Positions 6,905-9,558 of a stretch of 9,558 nt of DNA are shown here, piece by piece. The stretch is taken from contig JAEDML010000039.1 in the NCBI GenBank assembly GCA_016303035.1, positions 1 to 9,558 of the forward strand. The letters are read 5' to 3'. The notes below the pieces were generated by a model, which saw only the letters and a list, made by a program, of their open reading frames with translations, was not told the origin of the DNA and ran no database searches. Numbering within the stretch: the stretch's first letter is position 1; each line of letters opens with the position of its first letter. This DNA is from Clostridiaceae bacterium. Its GTDB lineage: Bacteria; Bacillota; Clostridia; Oscillospirales; Acutalibacteraceae. The translations under genes and the position numbers were made by a program.

Positions 6905-6926
6905 TATAAAGGTTTTGTGTTATTAT
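6898..6926 (+). promoter_or_regulatory. Predicted promoter of the comEC-holA operon
   Basis: TTGTAA (6898-6903, 4 of 6) is followed after 17 bp by TATTAT (6921-6926, 5 of 6 to TATAAT). The predicted start lies near 6933, about 29 nt before the comEC start codon. The -35 is weak and shared, on the opposite strand, with the divergent promoter, so expression is probably low. Confidence 0.55.
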
Positions 6927-6961
6927 GTAGTTAATAAAATTTAGGGGGCGCGTTAATTTTT

Positions 6962-8479
6962 ATGTATACATATTTAAAGAACCGTCCCATGCTTTTAAGC
7001 GCGGTTTTAGGCTCCGCGCTTGCGCTTTTTACGTTTTACTGCCCTAACGCTTCGGTAATTACGGGCGCCGCCTTTATAGCGCTGTTTTTTATTATGGTTA
7101 TAAAACGCGCAAAGCCCGAAATTATTTTCAGCATTTTCTGCGTTGTTATAATTATAATAAATCTTCAGCTTAACCTTCAAAGGGCAGACAGCGCAGATTT
7201 GCTTTCAGGCAGCACCGTAAACGGCAGCTTTTGTATAACGGAAAATCCTGTTGACCACGGAGACTATAAATCGTTTACAGTCGAAGCAAGGGACTGCGCC
7301 GAGCTTAAAAACGGCACAAAGGTGTTTATGTTTTACGGCGGCGACGAAACGCTGTGTATGGGAGATTTAATAGAATGTGACGCAAAGCTTAAAAGCGTTT
7401 CAAAAAGCGATTTTAAGGCGGGTAATTACGCCGAAAACATATATCTTTCGGCAAACATAAAAAATATCGCGGTTAAAAGCGGAGCACAGGATAAAGCGCT
7501 TTTTAACCTAAGCCGCTTACAGCGCGGAATTACCAATACGCTGTTTGAAAATTTAAGCACGGATGAGTCGGCAACGCTTAACGCTATTGTTACGGGCGAT
7601 AAATCCTACATCTCGCCCGAATTTGAGTCTTGTGTGCGCGGCGCCGGAATCAGCCATGTACTCGTGGTATCGGGAATGCACCTTTCAATTATTATGACCT
7701 TTATTATGGGTCTGCTTGAGCGTTTTGTCTATAACAGGTATGCAAAGCCGCTCATTATGTTTGCAGTAACGGTGTTTCTTATGGCGCTGTGCGGATTTAC
7801 AATGTCGGTAGTGCGCAGCGGCGTTACATATATGCTGATAGCCGTATCCCTGCTTATCGGGCGCACAGGTGAGAGATCAAATACTCTGGGCGCGGCGGTA
7901 ACGCTGATACTGCTATTTTCACCCTTTGCTGTTTTAAGCATTTCCCTGCAGCTTTCGGTGCTTTCAACCTTCGGCGTTCTGGCGGTCTCGCCTGCGGTTA
8001 TGAACGCGGTCTGCGAGCGTGTAAATATCAAAAATCCGCTTATTTTCTCAATTCTTTCGCTTGCGGTATCAAGCGTATGTGCTTCGCTTATGACCCTGCC
8101 CGTGGTAATTCTTGTTTTCGGCTATGTTTCGGTCGTCGCGGTTATAAGCAGTATAATAATTGCGCCTATTGTAACGGTATCGCTTATCGCGGCGTTTTGC
8201 GGACTTGTTTTAAGCCTTATTTCTCCTGTTATCGCAAAACCCTGTTTTTTGGTTTCGGGCATTACTGCAAAATACTTTAATTTTATGACCGAGCATATCG
8301 GCGGATGGAAGTACTCGGCGGTTAATGTAAGCCGCCCGTTTGCGGTAATTTCGGTCATTGTAATATTTGCCGTTTTACAGCTTTTACTCTATTGCAGGAA
8401 ACGCCGCGATATGTTAAAATTATACGGGCTTAATGAAAAAATCAAGGCAGAGGGCGGTGACAGACTGATATGGCGGTAA
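6962..8479 (+). CDS. comEC: ComEC/Rec2-family DNA uptake channel protein, short form
   Basis: A 505-residue polytopic membrane protein of the ComEC/Rec2 family, which forms the channel carrying single-stranded DNA across the membrane during transformation. Three N-terminal membrane segments (about 10-27, 31-47, 53-70) precede an extracellular DUF4131-type domain (about 75-175). The Competence domain follows (about 205-475), with the family signature VLVVSGMHLSII (233-244), then many hydrophobic helices and a basic tail (CRKRRD, 478-483). Most ComEC proteins run to about 750-800 residues and end in a metallo-beta-lactamase-like domain; this one stops after the last helix and has no HxHxDH motif. 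The following gene starts before its stop codon, so a simple frameshift is unlikely. The start is ATG 6962; AGGGGG (6943-6948) lies 13 bases upstream, longer than ideal, but no better start is visible. The comEC-holA order is common in Firmicutes. Whether the protein supports natural transformation cannot be judged from this window. Confidence 0.9.
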   Translation: MYTYLKNRPMLLSAVLGSALALFTFYCPNASVITGAAFIALFFIMVIKRAKPEIIFSIFCVVIIIINLQLNLQRADSADLLSGSTVNGSFCITENPVDHGDYKSFTVEARDCAELKNGTKVFMFYGGDETLCMGDLIECDAKLKSVSKSDFKAGNYAENIYLSANIKNIAVKSGAQDKALFNLSRLQRGITNTLFENLSTDESATLNAIVTGDKSYISPEFESCVRGAGISHVLVVSGMHLSIIMTFIMGLLERFVYNRYAKPLIMFAVTVFLMALCGFTMSVVRSGVTYMLIAVSLLIGRTGERSNTLGAAVTLILLFSPFAVLSISLQLSVLSTFGVLAVSPAVMNAVCERVNIKNPLIFSILSLAVSSVCASLMTLPVVILVFGYVSVVAVISSIIIAPIVTVSLIAAFCGLVLSLISPVIAKPCFLVSGITAKYFNFMTEHIGGWKYSAVNVSRPFAVISVIVIFAVLQLLLYCRKRRDMLKLYGLNEKIKAEGGDRLIWR

Positions 8480-9528
8480 TATTTGAGGATACCCTGAAAA
8501 AAGAAATTTCTTCGGGGAAGATAGCGCCTGTTTATCTGATTTTCGGCGATGACGCGTATTTAAAACGCAGATATGTCGATAAAATATCATCATCGGTATG
8601 CGATAAGGATGATTTTTTCAATTTTCAGAAATTTGACGGAGAAAACGAGCTTCAGTCGGTTTATGACGCGGTTTCACAGCTGCCGCTTATGGCGGACAGA
8701 AAATGTGTTATACTTTCCGATTACGATTTTGAGCGCGCCGATAAATCGGATTTTGAAAAGCTTGTCACGCTTTTATCCGATACTTACGACTCGGCGGTTT
8801 TAATCGTATGCTTTGACAGTGTCGAATTCGATTACAAAAAAAGTTCAAAAGCAAAAAAGCTTATCGCCGCCGCCGAAAAGGGCGGAGGACGCGCCGCGGC
8901 GCTTAACCACAGGCGTGCGCCCGAGCTTGCAAAAATGCTTACCGACGGAGCGCGTAAGCGCGGCTCAAATATGGACAGTACGGCAGCAAAATATCTTATA
9001 GAATCTGTCGGAACAGATATAAATCTACTTATTTGTGAGCTTGAAAAGCTTTGCAGCTTTGCAAACGGAGCAGATATAACCAAAACTACCGTAGATGAGG
9101 TTTCGGTAAAATCGGTTGAAGCCTCGGTATACAACCTTACAAAGGATATATTCGCCTGTAATCTTACCGGAGCGCTTGACACGCTTGACGGACTGTTTTT
9201 CATGCGGCTTGAGCCTATTATAATTCTGCATACAATATCTTCTTCTTATGTCGATATGTACCGTATATACGCAGCCAAAAAGGCAGGAAAGGGAATTCCC
9301 GATATAATTTCGGTATTCGGATATAAGGGACGGGAATTCGTGCTTGACCGCGCCGTAACGGCTCTTAAAAGGTTTGACGGTAAAAAGCTTTCTTTGAGCT
9401 TTGACGCGCTTATTGCCGCCGACCGACAGCTTAAAAGCTTTAATTCCGACGCAAGAATAATCCTTGAACAGCTTATTGTAAGGCTTGCGTACATTGTCGC
9501 AAAGGGTGAGACGGTTGATAAGGCTTGA
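8470..9528 (+). CDS. holA: DNA polymerase III subunit delta
   Basis: This 352-residue protein matches the delta subunit of the clamp loader (E. coli HolA is 343 residues), which opens the beta sliding clamp and helps load it on primed DNA. The N-terminal region has PVYLIFGDDAYLKRRYVDKI (20-39), the delta counterpart of the degenerate AAA+ start, with no functional Walker A motif, as is normal for delta. The middle contains the helical lid region around ESVGTDINLLICELEKL (178-194). The C-terminal collar domain ends with FDALIAADRQLKSF (311-324) and ILEQLIVRLA (331-340), typical of the family. It overlaps comEC by 10 bp, with GGTGA nine bases before its ATG inside comEC, so translation is probably coupled. 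The next gene in turn starts inside its last codons. It is essential in studied bacteria. Confidence 0.95.
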   Translation: MAVIFEDTLKKEISSGKIAPVYLIFGDDAYLKRRYVDKISSSVCDKDDFFNFQKFDGENELQSVYDAVSQLPLMADRKCVILSDYDFERADKSDFEKLVTLLSDTYDSAVLIVCFDSVEFDYKKSSKAKKLIAAAEKGGGRAAALNHRRAPELAKMLTDGARKRGSNMDSTAAKYLIESVGTDINLLICELEKLCSFANGADITKTTVDEVSVKSVEASVYNLTKDIFACNLTGALDTLDGLFFMRLEPIIILHTISSSYVDMYRIYAAKKAGKGIPDIISVFGYKGREFVLDRAVTALKRFDGKKLSLSFDALIAADRQLKSFNSDARIILEQLIVRLAYIVAKGETVDKA

Positions 9529-9558
9529 ACAGGCGGTAATTGTCGAGGGTAAATACGA
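9515..9558 (+). CDS. Toprim-domain protein (RNase M5-like/DUF4093), 5' end only
   Basis: A new frame opens at TTG 9515-9517 and runs off the right edge. Its 14 complete codons read MIRLEQAVIVEGKY. The VIVEGKY segment with a following acidic residue matches the first strand and catalytic-glutamate motif of Toprim domains, as in RNase M5 and its clostridial DUF4093 relatives. The start is supported by AAAGGGTGAG (9501-9510) four bases before the TTG. It overlaps the holA stop by 14 bp, which suggests translational coupling and the same operon. If it is RNase M5-like, it could mature 5S rRNA, but the visible part cannot separate that from other Toprim proteins. Confidence 0.72.
   Translation, partial: MIRLEQAVIVEGKY

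Noticed and set aside
6962..8479. comEC as a pseudogene because it is short
   Set aside because: The frame is intact through all expected channel helices, no remnant of the missing domain lies downstream, and holA begins inside its end; a short architecture explains it better than decay.
1..9558. Defence island, prophage, insertion sequence, CRISPR array or RNA gene
   Set aside because: No integrase, transposase, terminal repeats, spaced direct repeats, tRNA or rRNA pattern was seen on either strand; all long frames are assigned to chromosomal housekeeping-type genes.

Overview
This window is a chromosomal stretch that looks like an anaerobic Firmicute of the class Clostridia, probably in or near the Ruminococcaceae/Oscillospiraceae. 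The indications are strong AGGAGG-type ribosome binding sites, Bacillus-type sigma-A promoters, a CIRCE operator, a GTP-type PEP carboxykinase and the Firmicute gene order comEC-holA. The assignment to a lineage is an inference from gene content; there is no rRNA here to confirm it. I found no mobile element, CRISPR array, tRNA or rRNA, and no sign of an accessory defence island. The genes are mostly housekeeping and the more interesting material is in the intergenic control regions.

Layout, left to right. (1) The 3' part of a small SLOG/DUF2493 nucleotide-binding-like protein (1-309, +). (2) A 145-bp gap holding a promoter, a perfect CIRCE heat-shock operator at its expected start site, and possibly a second promoter, leading to htpG, the bacterial Hsp90 (455-2344, +). 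(3) A short convergent gap with one strong symmetrical terminator. (4) nadE, glutamine-dependent NAD+ synthetase, on the minus strand (2411-4330). (5) A 229-bp AT-rich divergent control region with a promoter for each flanking gene and a Rex-like redox operator beside the downstream one. (6) GTP-dependent PEP carboxykinase (4560-6338, +). (7) A second convergent gap with a symmetrical terminator. (8) A four-helix membrane protein of the DUF2975 type on the minus strand (6405-6833). (9) A divergent control region whose two predicted promoters share one -35 element. (10) A tightly overlapping plus-strand operon: a ComEC/Rec2 channel protein lacking the usual C-terminal metallo-beta-lactamase domain (6962-8479), DNA polymerase III delta subunit holA (8470-9528), and the first codons of a Toprim-domain protein with a TTG start (from 9515, running off the window).

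How the parts relate. htpG appears to be an HrcA-repressed heat-shock gene here. nadE makes NAD+ and PEP carboxykinase sits at a fermentative branch point; a Rex-type site between them would tie carbon flux (and perhaps NAD supply) to the NADH/NAD+ ratio, though this rests on one site of 13/14 match in AT-rich DNA. The comEC-holA-Toprim overlaps of 10 and 14 bp suggest translational coupling. I see no wholly new multi-gene system in this window.
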